Shown: in pieces, positions 46,009 through 58,458 of the stretch
Numbering within the stretch: position 1 is the stretch's first letter
Layout of the letters: each line of letters begins with the position of its first letter
Origin: Pseudisothecium myosuroides
Taxonomy: Eukaryota; Streptophyta; Bryopsida; Hypnales; Lembophyllaceae
Assembly (NCBI GenBank): GCA_951799445.1
Contig: OX637288.1
Location: 31,661,288-31,725,287, forward strand
Length of the DNA: 64,000 nt
Direction: 5' to 3'
Notes under the pieces: model-generated
What the model was told of the DNA's origin: nothing
The model's database searches: none
The model's input: the letters and a program-made list of their open reading frames with translations, nothing else
Position numbers and translations under genes: made by a program

Positions 46009-46712
46009 TGTTAAACAATTAAACCCAATTCTCTTTTTCTCAGTTTTGTATGCTGATTCTCATTGAAACTAGGGACCTAATTTGTTAGTCGAACTACCGT
46101 TATTCATTCTAGTCTTAGGGTCGAAGTTAATTCTTCCTAATACACAGAAGTCTAGCTATTGTTGGCACACACACTACGTGTCTGTGGCCTTGTTAAACCC
46201 TAAACCCTCCAACATACTCTTTATTCATGCTAGACATGCTAATTCATGCTAATTCTTCTTGGTTCCAGAAGCTTAGCTATTGTTGGCACACTCTGTGTCG
46301 CTCTATCCAGCCTAAATTCAGTTTAAATTTAGCCTAAATTTAATGTAGCCCCAATTTAGAGCATATTCATTGATGTATCCTATTAGGAAGGAAGCAAAAC
46401 CAGTGTCACTACCCAAATAGATTGTGGAAATTAGTACAGTGGAGTAGTACTATCTCAGCCTGCACTAAATTAAAAATAGTGTGACTTTGATCAATTTGCG
46501 TTATATGCACTGATAGGATATATCAGAGTAATGCTCTTTGGATGAGCTTATTGTAACTGTGACTTGACATTGGCTGTCCATTTGCAACATGAGTATTGCG
46601 TCCATGTGGACACTTGAATGTCCAACTCATTGATAGCTTGAAACTTGTGATGGATTGAAATGAAATTTTTTGTTTGTGTATATGAGTGTACTCTTGACAA
46701 AGTTGGTACAAA
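46009..46712 (+). other. 3' flank of CAT gene
   Basis: No gene. A short imperfect direct repeat occurs here: CTAGCTATTGTTGGCACACA at about 46151 and CTTAGCTATTGTTGGCACAC at about 46273. AATTAAA-type signals are too common in this AT-rich DNA to set a poly(A) site. Confidence 0.45.
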
Positions 46713-47135
46713 ATGATGGTCATCGAAAGGTACAAGAACAAGTGTGGGAATAGTGATGTTCTTTTGACGTGTAAGTGTCACTCGTATGACTTTTGGGAGT
46801 CACTTGTGGGACCTCAGTTAAACACACTCTTCATGTATGTCAGATATTTGAATGTAGTTGGAGTTTATCTTTCTTCATGTGAAAAGTCACTTAAGCTAAA
46901 AGGTGGGCTTGTTAATAGTTTTCCCCCAAGAGTTGAACATAGCAATAGATTACTCCAAAGTACCATTGGGTGGATTATAAATGACTTTGAGAGCTTTCTA
47001 CAAGACCTCTATGAATTAGATGAAGTGCATTCAAACATGAATAGAAAGCAGAGTTGCATATTCTTGAGTGATGTGATTAAGGGTCACTTGGTTGCTTCAT
47101 GGTTTTTGTACAAGGTTCTAATCAAGTTCATGTAG
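46713..47135 (+). other. Open frame of 140 codons, unknown
   Basis: The longest frame between the CAT and LSD1-like genes. The product is Ser/Leu/Asn-rich and contains YELDEVHSNMNRKQSCIFLS; no domain or membrane pattern is recognisable. It is flanked by AT-rich repeats, so it may be a remnant of a transposon gene or a chance frame. Confidence 0.25.
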
Positions 47136-48337
47136 GAATGGAAAGAATAGGAAAACTTGTAATAATAATAATCTTATATCATGATTCTTGTAAGGCCATA
47201 GTTCTTGTTGAAATATGTAAGCATACTCCTTGCTTTTGTGGACATTGAGTTAAAGCTTGCGTATGTTGTGTAAGCCAATTGACTTTCTACCATGATGAAT
47301 CCATTGCTTTATTGTAAGCATATTTTACATACTTGTTTTTTTTTAGAAAGTTGCATAAAAAAATTATTTTTATTTCTCATGCTCTATCTGTTCAAGGAAT
47401 GGGGCCTTTGGCTAGTATATCCTACGCCCTTTCATCACTATGTTCTCTATGATTTTTGATCATCATGAAGGCACAAGGAAAAATAGTAGATGAGAATGGT
47501 GAGAAACTTGAATAAAGAGTGAAGACATTGAAAAAAATCTTTTTCCATTTTTTGTGCCTTTTTCCTCTCCAAACAAAAATTCCTACATGCACTAGCACTA
47601 GAAAGCTCATCTTGCTATACTAGAAATAGGAAGAATTAGAACACTTGTAATAGTGAAGATCTTATATCAAGATTCTTCTTAGGCTATAATTTATTTAGCC
47701 TATAAAGCTCTAGATCTATCATTCTCTTGCCTATCATAACTCCTAGGGTTTAAACAAGTCTCAATCATATTGGAAAACAAATGAGTTTTATTGGTTTTGT
47801 GTGTAAAACTTTGCTATTGGAATACAATTACCATTGAATAACATGAAGGGCCTTTTACGTTATATATTTCTCAATCCCATAGTTTGGTATTATTTTATTT
47901 AATTGCATTCTAATTGCATTTAAGTAGACCTTCATATCATACAATAATGTAGAAATATACAACCATGTCTTAACATTCAATTCAAATTTTATACGACTAT
48001 ATGTGGTATATATGCATATAGTGTCTTCAAAACATTTAGGGATTAGGTTCAATTTATATTAGTTATTTTTTAATTTGTATGGGACTTTGTTTCAAATAGT
48101 ATACTTATATAATGCAAATTTACACTTTGTTTTTTATTTCTTAAAACTTGATTTTAACATTCAATTTTATTTTTTTGAAAAACAACAACAAAATGAAGCT
48201 TCTATAGTCTAATTTGTATTTCAGTTGAAATTTAAAAAAAATCCTAAATATGAATATTCTTTTGCATTTTGAATTTGAGAGCCTACAACTATATTGAATG
48301 GCAAAAAAAGTGATATTCACTAAAATGTACACTACTA
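47136..48337. other. AT-rich intergenic DNA, no gene seen
   Basis: No frame of note. AATAATAATC and AATAGTGAAGATC variants of one short stretch recur at about 47160 and 47650 (each followed by CTTATATCA and GATTCTT), indicating an old local duplication of about 60 bases. Confidence 0.4.
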
Positions 48338-48514
48338 CATTAGATGAGATTTTTGGATTATAAAGGGCCGCAAGTGCCTGGACCATGGGAACTTTATCAT
48401 GTGAAGATTTTTTTTTAATTTTAAAAAATAATAATAATTGTGGCCAGTAGAAGCTGGTTTGTAGCATGGGAATAGGCCTAAACGGCCCTTTAACCTCCAA
48501 AATCTCATCTAATG
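48338..48514. mobile_element. MITE of the CATTAGA family, copy 2
   Basis: Begins CATTAGATGAGATTTTTGGA and ends CCAAAATCTCATCTAATG; inverted termini of about 32 bases reach AAAGGGCCG on both sides. About 177 bases long, related to 32912-33185 by termini and by the AGTTCCCATGGTCC block in reverse. Confidence 0.75.
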
Positions 48515-48776
48515 ATATACAACTCCAAATTTATCCCAATTATTTTGAAATTGTTACAAATTTTCTTGATTTTTTGTCAAATATTCATAATAATTTCAAA
48601 TCTTTACGCAAAAATCTAAAAATATTGTAGTCTTATAGAAGACATATGATTTATATTTGAAATTTAAAAAGTTATATAATTTCATATGTAGTCACAGCAT
48701 AGAGCATATAAAATGAAGTGTTTTGAAGTTTGACTATATAGTCATAGGCTTCATTCCTATAACTTTAAGGATTTTT
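48515..48776. other. AT-rich spacer
   Basis: Nothing recognisable beyond extreme AT richness. Confidence 0.4.
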
Positions 48777-49029
48777 TATATTAAATAGTGAAATTAGGTT
48801 GTTTGAATAATTAGATTGTTCTATCCCAAGAAATTTACTTTACAAGCTATCAAAGTCAACAAATATTTCTATGTATATTTCCATATGTACACATGGAAGT
48901 TTATGAATCCCAATTACAACAATACCTAATTCAAAAGTATTTAATTCTTATACAATAATAGCCAATATTTATACCTTGTCAAATGTCAAGAAATTAGTTT
49001 AGGACAACCTAATTTCACTATTTAGTATA
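48777..49029. repeat. Inverted repeat with 26-base arms
   Basis: The arms 48777-48802 and 49004-49029 are reverse complements apart from one base (core AAATAGTGAAATTAGGTTGT). The roughly 200 bases between them are non-coding. Probably a small decayed foldback or MITE; no target duplication seen. Confidence 0.65.
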
Positions 49030-49439
49030 GAAGACGAGTACATTTTGAAAAGATCTTATTATTCACGAAGTAGTCTAATTTTATATGGAGTATTTAACCC
49101 CTAAAGTTCTTTTATATTTACAAGCCCAAAATTACTTCAAAATACCCATCTTGAAAGCAAGGCTAAAATCTTCATATATAAACTTTTTTTTCTACCAAAT
49201 CCAAACATAGGATTCTTTGGTTAAATTGTTCAATTACAGTGTTCCAAAATTTTAAAAGTGAATATCTCCACCAATTGCAAGTTCAGTGTGCATGTCCTAT
49301 AACTAATGCGTTTTAGTCAATATGTTGGAAAATGGATTGAGAATATATATATATTTTTTAAATTGAACAAAAAAACTTTCATATTCATCTTTAACCTAGC
49401 TCTAAAGTTCCAAAGTCCATAGGAGTCCTCTTGCGATTT

Positions 49440-50180
49440 TGGGTAGGCATGTGTGACCTCAATTTTTGACATGATTTTTTAAACTCTTTTTGAAGATAGG
49501 CAATCACATTGATTTTTTGAGGATATAATTTTTTATTTCAATTGGTGCTTGGGAGCAAAAATTATGCCACCCTAAGTAATTTGAGGTGTAGTAAAAAAGA
49601 ATCACAAAAAATTGAATATTTTAATTTTTTAATTTTCAATTTTTTTCCTCAGAGATTATATTTTTGTCTACATGCGAAGTTTTGATTCCTTATTTTGAAC
49701 TAGTAATGAAAAAGTTATGGACAATCTTGTTTTGGGGGTAATCTAAACATCTTCTTGAAATTTTTTTTATAGAATTCATTTTTTAATGCAATTTTTGTAA
49801 TTTTTCAAATCAAATTGTTAGATAAGGTTAAGTTTGCTTGCTAGAACAATCTCATCATTGGGATTATTGTGTTTCAATTCCATCTAAGAGCTATTAGAAA
49901 CATTGTTTTCCATTCAATCTTGTATTTATTTGTGTGTGTTTTTCTAGGTTTCTTTTTCCAACCTAGAACCCAATTTTTGAGCATTAAAAATTGAAAAATT
50001 GAAATGAGTAGTGCAAAAATTTAAAGTTAAGAAGATTCAAAGCCAAAAAATCTAGTCAAGCAAGGTGCAAAAAAACTTATTTTCTTCACTTTAAATGCAA
50101 ATATATACTACAATCTATATAGATAAAGTTTTTGAAATTTCTTCCAAATGTTTTTATAATAGTTTATACTCTATTACTAC
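49440..50180 (-). repeat. Dispersed repeat R3, copy 2 (reverse)
   Basis: Reverse-oriented counterpart of 35360-36240; see the paired blocks given there. The conserved part may begin earlier, near 49080. Very AT-rich, no coding frame. Confidence 0.6.
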
Positions 50181-50379
50181 TACCAAGCCTTTAGATGCCG
50201 ATTGAATGCAAAATATCTCAAAAACTTTGAATGGAGATACCTCTTTCAACCATATGAACCTAATCTCTAAATTGCATATCACAATTTTGTTTAAAAAATG
50301 TTGTTGAATTATTATTCTAGGTTGCATTTTATAATACATCTTTAGAATTCTAGAAATCTGAACTATCCCCTACCAATGG

Positions 50380-50492
50380 ATAGAAGTTTTTTTGGCACCA
50401 AATTACAATAAAAGATCTTGGTTCTACAAACCTATATAGCTTAATATTCTCCTACTAGAGGTTGGTGCCAAAAAACTCTTTTCTACTACAAT
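50380..50492. repeat. Short hairpin
   Basis: ATAGAAGTTTTTTTGGCACCAA and TTGGTGCCAAAAAACTCTTTTCTAC form an imperfect inverted pair about 22 bases long, separated by about 65 bases. Small element of unknown nature. Confidence 0.5.
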
Positions 50493-50817
50493 CATGTCCT
50501 TAAAGGGTTTAACCTCCAAACGCCTCGATCCTTTTTTGAAATTTTGTACATTATTGTTTATATCTTTGTACAGAAACATCATTTACCAAAATTTTGTGAA
50601 TTTGGTCATTAAGGAAGGTTGTCTTTTCTAGATTCAAGTATTACATTGGATCAACGAGAAGTTAGTTTGACTAAACAGTACCTTGAAGGCCTCCGTTCAT
50701 CGTCTAGAATATGGACATCAAAGTGCTTTAGGGTTAACTACAATTCTTTGAGTTTCTACACCTCTTCCCATCTATAAATGAGACCTATTAAAAAAACATT
50801 CCTTCTTACCAACCTTC

Positions 50818-51204
50818 TAAGGTAGAAACACCCAAAAGCGTCCCTGCTCCCATTCTTGTACCCTAGAGGTCCACTAAATGTGTTCTTAGACATATGTTAA
50901 TGTGTCCTACAAATGCTGAACTCTGATTTGTTGATGAATTTGAAGGACACATATTTCACTCTAATTTGTTGACTGCTGATTTCTACAGATTTCGGTTTAG
51001 GGTGCACGTATGTGACGGTTTCAATGGTTTAGGGAGCCGGCACTTTGAAAAATCATAGAAATTACATACCACATCCGAAAAATCTATTTTTTTTAATATT
51101 CATAATTTTCACTCGCTAATACTACAAAAATATTATATTTGGGAAAAGATGCCTCCAACTATGCTGAATTGCTAATATTGATGGTTTTGGGTGTTTCCAC
51201 CATA
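50818..51204 (-). mobile_element. MITE of the TA-AGGTRG family, copy 4
   Basis: Begins TAAGGTAGAAACACCCAAAA and ends TTTTGGGTGTTTCCACCATA. The whole element is a reverse-oriented relative of 4569-4959, including the AGGACACAT motif and the TTTTCACTCGCTAATACTAC block near the right end. Length about 387 bases, no coding capacity. Confidence 0.82.
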
Positions 51205-53649
51205 ACACTATTCTTTAAAAGATTGAGGGTATCATTACATATCTTCACCAAATTTTTTTTATCTGTGCATGAAATTTACATTAAATTTTTTTGGTGTACC
51301 CCAAATATGCACTTCTTGAAGGTACAAATACCTGTAGTGGCTCCGAAAATGGTTCATACACTTACAAAAATCGTTGTAGCTAATTGAGGAATTAGAAATT
51401 TTGAACAAAACTTTTAATGTTGTGATACAAGCTACATAATTGCACAAAATGAATTTTCAAAAACTTTAAAAAAAAATTCGAATTTTTTAAAATATAATAA
51501 AAAAATCTATTAGTGACAAAACTTTTAATATGACTCAAAAAAATTTATAAAATTTTATAACTGGAATTTCACCAGTGACTAGATAAGAGTTTATGTCGTC
51601 CTCCAACCACAAAAATACACAAAATACTGTGGCCACCACAATATCACAGTTTTCCGGAGCCAGATCTACGTGCCTGGAACATGTCCGAAAATTCTGAAGA
51701 AATCTTGTATAATTTCAAGATTCCGCAATCATGATATCAATTTGTGGCCCAGAATTTTCTGTACCCACAATATACACCCTTTTTTTTTTCTTTTTTTCTT
51801 TTTTCTTGAAACATAATAATATACCCACTTTCAGAACAATGAGGACAAGACCAATGAGTACCTTGGCCAGTCTATAATCAACCCCTCCAGTTGTGAACAA
51901 TCAAATTGTACTCTGTGATTGGCAAGCAGGGCCAAGGCCAGAGAACAAACCAACATCTCCGTCCTTCACTGAAAGATTCAAATCCCGTCATCGTTTTCAA
52001 CAGAGTCGCAGAGCACACACTTGGAAAAAGGATTTATCATATATCCATACGATATAAAAGCCTGACTTCAAGGAGGGTCAGTGAGTGTACAGATTCAACA
52101 TGTGGGTGGATTCTATCATGTTCCTTTTCTTAGTTTCAACAGTGCTCATCCGCGATCCATCTGCACCGGAAAAGTGTTGAAACATTTTATGTTTTTATAT
52201 TCATCAAAACAGATAAACATCAACGACACACAAACACAACAGCAAACACTGAATGTGACGGTTCATGCGCAATATCTTTTTGCAAAGCCTCTGTGAATGA
52301 CTAATTTTGGCAGCAGAAGGGGGAGAGATCTCTTGCAGGCGTATGGTAGGTAGAAAGAAAAGATAGGGTATCAACACTGTTGCTTTGGACCCCAACTCGG
52401 CTTTCAGAGCAGCATCACCTGCGTATTTAAAACTCAGGAGTATACTGATGAGAAACGTGCAAGTGGATAGGGGTCGACTTGGGAGGACGTAGTTGAAATT
52501 TCCACCATTCTAATGCGGGAGAATGTTCGGAAGTAACTGAAACAGTGAATGATTGTTAAAGGAACTTCAGCACACACAGAGAGATGAATCATACACTCGA
52601 AACTCCAATTGTTCATAAAATGACACTCTAGAGCGTCCTGCGCACTTCGCACACGATGTAGGACACGAATCACACGCTCCGACTATGGAAATACTGAAAA
52701 AGTTGGGATTAGGACCTTAGGTGGAGAGATTGAAGCGGCTTGAGCCCTAACAAACTTATTTCAACGAAGGACTAGTTAGCTTGACAGCAGAACGACAAAA
52801 CCTGCATCGGCAGCTCCATGGATGGATGCCCGTACAGGCACAGAAAGCATGACTTTACAAAACACGGGACAAAATCTTGGGACACTATGAGCAGAACCAA
52901 GTAATCACCACAGGAATTGATCGAACATCAAATTGATTAGTCCTCGGAGCCACCACCAGACATGGAATAATACAAAATCACATCGTAGGGGACAACTTCA
53001 AAACCATTGCATCCGAGGTACCGTAGAAACCAAGACGACAAAACCCTCGACCGAGTCCAAAATATACGACGAGGCTACCATGATACTCCAGACATAAGCT
53101 ACGACTACTTCCATACTCTCGATTGTCTCCACATGCCCTTGTGAACCCTCAAAATTTGAAGTGAAGAAGATCCCCAGATCCAACAGCAAGGAAAAAGTTT
53201 ATCATACGAAAGTCATGGACACCGTGCAGTATGGAAGTAACATGGAACTTGGCATTGAAGTGCACAAATTGAACCTACCGCCGTGAATCCTAAACCCACC
53301 ATTATGCATACACCATACCCTCAGAGCTCGCAATTCAGGGCTCCAGACACCAAAATACGTTGCTAGCAAATCGTGCGTACGAGCGTGCGTGCTTGCATCT
53401 TCTTCGTCGTTCGCCCCTGCTGCCTGGAATGCGTCCACCACGCTGAAGATTCTTTCAGTCACCTGCCTTCGTTGTTGATTGAAACCGGGCTCTCATATAA
53501 CATAACCGATACCACCACCTAGCCTTTCTATGTTGCTTGATAAATTTCTTTTTTTATGTATTTTTTTTTTGTGTTGATACAACCCACAACCTCCACGATG
53601 ATCACCAGAGAATCAAAGGACGACGATGATACTGTTTCCTTCGGTGATG
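51205..53649. other. Intergenic DNA and 3' flank of the LSD1-like gene
   Basis: 51205 to about 51800 is AT-rich and empty. From about 51900 the composition becomes mixed, which may mark long 3' untranslated sequence of the minus-strand LSD1-like gene or another unrecognised unit. Short frames such as 53202-53462 on the minus strand have no motif and are not called. Confidence 0.35.
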
Positions 53650-54300
53650 TTACCTCCGATCAGTGGAGACCCCGACGGCCACATTACTCACAAGTTTGCC
53701 ACTTTCGTCCATAGTCATGGGATTCTCCACCACCACAGTCTGCGAATGCGATGGCGTAACAGATGGAAGTGGCGCGGCAGGCTGCTGTCCTGGCGGAAGT
53801 CTTTGCTGCTGCTGCTGCTGAGGGAGCGGGATACGCATGTTGGTGGTGGGCGGCATGGCAATGGCCGTGACGAACTGACAAAGCGCGCATTTGACGCTCT
53901 GGGCGCCGTACGCGTACATGAGCGTCATCCCGCAGCCGCCGCAATTGATGTGCGCCACCTGCGGCGCTTCCATGGCCAGGTTCACGGTGTGGCAGCACGA
54001 GCACTGCACGCTGGTGGCGCCCCGCATGTACATGAGCAGCGTCCGACACCCCGCGCACACCAGCTGCGCCATCTCGGTCCCGTGGGGCGGCACTTGCGTC
54101 ACAGTGTGGCAAAGCGCGCATCGCACATTGCTGGCGCCGTGAGGATACACCAGCAGCGTGCGACAGCCATTGCAAATCAACTGCCCCTGCTGCTGCTGCT
54201 GCTGTGGCTGCTGCTGGGCTGCCTGTTGCTGCTGCAACACCTGTCCCCCAACCCCACCCTGCTGCTGTTGCTGCTGCCCTTGCATCGGTTGATATGGCAT
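53650..54300 (-). CDS. LSD1-like zinc-finger protein, three fingers
   Basis: 216-residue protein in one uninterrupted frame. Three plant-specific LSD1-type zinc fingers (pattern CxxCRxxLxYxxGAxxVxCxxC): Cys43-Cys64, Cys82-Cys103, Cys120-Cys141, the last starting [14 protein letters not shown]. The N-terminus (7-40) and 161-166 are glutamine-rich. The C-terminus [20 protein letters not shown] is the conserved tail of LSD1/LOL proteins, which confirms the 3' end. Arabidopsis LSD1 and LOL proteins are nuclear or cytosolic scaffolds controlling cell death and stress responses by binding transcription factors and metacaspases; that role is transferred by family. Many relatives have introns; here none interrupts the coding part. 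A 400-codon frame on the opposite strand is an antisense shadow. Confidence 0.93.
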   Translation of the reverse strand: MPYQPMQGQQQQQQGGVGGQVLQQQQAAQQQPQQQQQQGQLICNGCRTLLVYPHGASNVRCALCHTVTQVPPHGTEMAQLVCAGCRTLLMYMRGATSVQCSCCHTVNLAMEAPQVAHINCGGCGMTLMYAYGAQSVKCALCQFVTAIAMPPTTNMRIPLPQQQQQQRLPPGQQPAAPLPSVTPSHSQTVVVENPMTMDESGKLVSNVAVGVSTDRR

Positions 54301-55336
54301 CTTCCAATTGCGACTCTCTCACCTCAGTTCTCTCTCTCACACACACACACCCTAACCCCACAATCACCCTCGCACCGAAATTCCGCCAACAAACCCAATC
54401 TCGAATTCCAATCGACGATCTCCGCACTCACTCAACTCAACTACCCCTCAAAACCTCACACACACAGATCTACCTCTCTATCGATACCTCCAAAACACCG
54501 AAATCCCGAAACACACCAAAACCTAGACCCCCAATCCGCACCTCTCCCTCTCTCCGCCAAAACCACAACCTCGTATAACCACGCAAATTACAAACCCCCT
54601 TCCCTTCCCTCTCCCGTGCAATCCCACAACCGACCTTACTACTCCACCTCTCTCGCTGTTGCCGCCCCCACCGCACCTTCCGAGAAAATGCCCACACACG
54701 CACCCTCCACCCGAGATCTTCAATCGTGGAAAACGCGGAAGAGCGAGCGAGAAAGAGAGAGAGAACACAAGACCTTTGCAGGATCTTGGAAAGGGGGGAT
54801 TGGACGAGAGAACGAAAACACAAAATAAAAAAGGGAGACAGGAAGTGTCGGCGCCCGGCGTATTACCACTAAACCGTCGCTAACACGCTCGGGCTCACAC
54901 ACACAGGCACACAGGCACACCACGAAGCGAATGGCTGACGAATACTGAGTTTTAGAGAGCGAGTGCCCGACGGACGGGAAGGAAGAAGACGACGACGACG
55001 ACGTCGACGTAGCTCGCCGTTTGAATACCGTATCTCATCCGTATGTGTATATATGTATTGTACGTATTTGTGAGTATTATTGTCGAGCTGGGGAGTATTA
55101 TAATATTAATGGGGGTAATAATAGGGGGTCGGCTCCATGACGGGACTGGCTGGGGGTCTTGATGGGGTAATTGATTGGTAAGTTCCATTTGGCGGCACTG
55201 ACCGGACGGACAGGAAAGGGGACGGTACCGGCCTGACGGGTCGGGGTGGGGGTGGTAGGTAGGTACGAGAGGAAGGGCTGATGTGGCAGATCATAAGCAC
55301 TTTTCGCTTTGGGGCAGCAGGCAAATTGGTGAGTGG
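54301..55336 (-). promoter_or_regulatory. 5' region of the LSD1-like gene
   Basis: A C/T- and CA-rich tract on the plus strand (a G/A- and GT-rich leader on the gene strand) runs to about 54930, typical of plant leaders. A GAC microsatellite occurs at about 54989-55006. Minus-strand frames such as 54470-54823 have no motif. No core promoter element assigned. Confidence 0.45.
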
Positions 55337-55591
55337 GCAGGACGCTAAAATGAGTCCCACGAAGTGAGACCAGCAGGGTGAAAACGCAGGAATTTTTTTA
55401 TTTTTCACACAATTTTTTTTGGGCAAATTTTGAACTCATATTTGCAATCAGAGACCCCAAATTAGCTTGGTGATGTCTACAACAAACTCTAGACATGGCT
55501 CAAAATAGAGGGCGAGATTTTACTTTTACCCCCAAGAACTTGCGTTTTCACCTTGCTAGTCGTACTTCGTGGGATTCATTCAGCATCCTGC
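55337..55591. mobile_element. Foldback MITE with about 55-base termini, copy 1
   Basis: GCAGGACGCTAAAATGAGTC at the left and its near mirror ending CATTCAGCATCCTGC at the right continue inward through TCCCACGAAGT to GGTGAAAACGCA, so the termini pair for about 55 bases. The interior shares TTTGAACTCATATTTGCAATC with the neighbour at 55711-55937. Non-coding, 255 bases. Confidence 0.8.
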
Positions 55592-55710
55592 AATTGGTGG
55601 ATTGGAATAAGGGTTTGGGCCTGTAAGTTATTGAATTCTTATTGGTGGGGTGCGGTTAGGCCGTCACATTTTTAGCAGGCCCGCTGGAGGTGCAAGTAAG
55701 TTGTATGGGC

Positions 55711-55937
55711 CGGGGTGAACTGCCCCCCTCGCTCAGCCCCTTGGAAAACATGAAATTTCTTATTTTCGATGCATGATCAAATTTGCAAATTTTTTATTCA
55801 TATTTGCAATCAAAGGCGACAAATTAGTTAGAGAGGTATAGAAGATAAATTAATTGGGTACCAAACAGGGGATCTTTTTTTTTACATGCACCTTTGGAAT
55901 GACTTGGAGGGCTAAGCGAGGGGGTCAGTTCACCTAA
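55711..55937. mobile_element. Foldback MITE, copy 2
   Basis: GGTGAACTGCCCCCCTCGCT at the left and the mirror at about 55910-55937 (GCGAGGGGGTCAGTTCACC) form inverted termini. The interior block TTATTCATATTTGCAATC resembles the element at 55337-55591. Two related palindromic elements therefore lie 120 bases apart, upstream of the LSD1-like gene. Confidence 0.72.
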
Positions 55938-58020
55938 ACCGTTCTATGGGGGTAAAGAGCCTCTTGTGGGCTTGAGGATAAACCCAAAAATATGTCCTTC
56001 TTTTGTAGTTTTGTTTGTTACCCCTTGAAGGACGAGACCTATCACTATGATACTTTGCCCAAAAAAATTGGACCTATAGTTGCCTTCTTCATTTCTACCA
56101 TGATCTAAAAGATCATCCTTCAACCATTTTTTTGGCTATAGCTACAAGGTTAATCCAGTAAGGATGTCCTAAACTAAAAGTATTGTTGTTTGCAAGGTCT
56201 TGACCAATTACATAGAGACACCTTTCATTCCATTTACATTGTCTTCTTTTAGATTTAAATAGAACTTTTGAATTTCAAAGAAATTGTAGGAATAAAGAGA
56301 TAATTTTTGTTGACTAGCTTGGTAATAGGGGCCACGTCTTGCAAGGGTTATTCTCTCCTAAATAGTTTGGTTTTTTTGATTCCAAATATGAATTTCAATT
56401 TTTCAAAAATGAACTATATTTTTAAAAGTGTTGAATATGTACAACATCATTTAAAATTGACACTAGACTATTGTGTTCCAAGGATTTGCATTTTTTTTAA
56501 AGAAGAAACTTGATCAGGCGGTTTTAGGGATGTAGAGGAAATTAGTTGTGCTTATTTTATTCTTCCAAATGGATTGGCCCCCTCTAAGATGTACTTTGTC
56601 ATGTGCCTTTGTCAAGAATCCATGAACTTGAGCATAGTTAAGTTATATTGTAGCATATTATTTTACTTATGGTAGCATAGAATAAAACAATAAAAATTGT
56701 GTGTGTGTAAAAATATTCTTGATTATTTCAAGCTTACAAACTTAGTTGATTTTAGACAAATCTTTAAAAATGGGGTATTAATTCTAATTTTTAGAGTAAA
56801 AGATTTAAGTCTGCAAGATCTAAAGAATGTTATAAAAAAGAATGCAAGAAGGAAGAAGGAAGAAATACCTTTTTCTTTTTGAAAATATGTCATGAAGCAA
56901 CAAAAAATACATTTTGCATCAATGCAAGAACAAGAACAAAAAGAAGTGGTTTCTTTCTAAAATTGATTGAAACAAAAAAAATTGCTTATGTGGTTTATTA
57001 TTAGAACAAAGCCCAAAAATAAGAATGAATGAAGTAATTTCATCATATGTTTGTTAAAAAAGAAAGAAAGCACGGACATATGGGTATGCTAGACAACATA
57101 TTGTTTATTAAGGGACGGTATGTAAAATGAAAATGATAGAAGTATCATAGTTTTAATTCAAAATTTTGTTAAAAAGTAAGTAAATTTATGTACATGAGGG
57201 AATTGGAGAGAAAAGTTTTGGTATTCTTTTGCTAGGTTTATCAAACTTTAAAAAAACTATTGGCACTTTCTACTTGATCTATTTAACAACCCATATGGCT
57301 ACTTGCCTACAACACTCTTTGGTCAAGCTTGTTATTGATTTTGAAAAAAATCAATTGTAAAAAATTTGGTTCAAATTTCACATGCATTGATCTAAAATAG
57401 ATGTCTTGGTTTATTCCAAAATAGAAAATAGAAAATGAAGCATTTAACATTCTAATTTGCAATTGTTTGGCCAATAATAAACTCTTGACATAAAAGTAAT
57501 TGATTTCAATACAACTGGACTAATAATTGTTATTAGAGGGCTCTTCATTTCAATACAAATAAAAAATTTCCCTCTAATTCTATCTTGTGTCATTCCTACA
57601 TTAATTGAGGCCAACTTAAATTCCATCTAAAATTATATTTATGTACAAAAATAGATTTAATGGAAAAAACTCTGCGGTATACTTATGCATTGAGAGTAGT
57701 CTATAATATTGATTCAAAGACCATTGTGAATAAAGCCTTTTTGAAATAATTTTGGTAACTACTCGAGATGATGTCTAAACTTTTTATTGTCATATTCCTA
57801 TAATATATTCACTACATGGAACATGGAACCTTTGGGCTTCAATATTGAGCATTTATATTGGTATTTTTGCATCTATATTGAGCATTTCTGCAAAGCATTC
57901 TAGTTGAATGAAATACTCAATTTTCTAGATGCACCTAGGAGTAATTTTCTTTTGAATGACGTGATCCCCAATTTATAAAAAGATTTGCAATGCCCTCATT
58001 GAAAGAAAAATATATTTAGT
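55938..58020. other. AT-rich intergenic DNA, no gene seen
   Basis: No recognisable gene. Short frames (56307-56513, 56697-56882, 57444-57626) are low-complexity. A short doubled stretch (ATATTGAGCATTT) occurs at about 57842 and 57876. Confidence 0.45.
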
Positions 58021-58109
58021 CCATTTTAGGATTGGCTTAATATGAAGAAGAGTATGTCCATTTTAGGATTGGCTTAATATGAAGAAGAGTATGTCCATTT
58101 AGGATTTTG
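58021..58109 (+). repeat. 37-base tandem repeat
   Basis: The unit TCCATTTTAGGATTGGCTTA plus the following 17 bases (58021-58057) is repeated at 58058-58094 and begins a third time, decayed. Confidence 0.9.
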
Positions 58110-58189
58110 AACTCAAACCATAGGTCAACAATATGTACCACCAAAGACTATATACATCCATTTAAATAGATATATTATGGTTCTTGGAG

Positions 58190-58400
58190 ATTATTCCCCC
58201 AAAGACAAGCTGGTTACTATGAAAATCAGCCTTTTGGGTCCCGTGTGAATCATTTGCTATGAAAATGGAAGAACACTCATTGGAGGTCAAACTACTAGAC
58301 AAGACATTTGCTTTTTATACAAAATTCCAAGGGTGAACATTTACACTTCTATCCTATATAGAAGGATCCTTTATAATCTATTGAACACTTAGTATCCTCG
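58190..58400 (+). repeat. Dispersed repeat R2, copy 3
   Basis: Contains the R2 order GTGTGAATCAT, CACTCATTGGAGGTCAAACT, AGACAAGACATTTGC, AACATTTACACTTCTATCCT, TTGAACACTTAGTATC. The closest relative is 60268-60480, same orientation. Confidence 0.75.
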
Positions 58401-58458
58401 GAGTTCTTTTAGGTTTAAGTGATTTAATTTGGATGTAGGGTTCAAAGTGGTGATGTTA

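Noticed and set aside
51960..51990. Possible tRNA T-arm (GATTCAAATCCCG)
   Set aside because: No cloverleaf partners or acceptor stem around it.
53626..54828. 400-codon open frame on the plus strand
   Set aside because: It is antisense to the LSD1-like gene and its leader. The minus frame has three ordered zinc fingers and a conserved tail; the plus product is His/Arg/Leu low-complexity.
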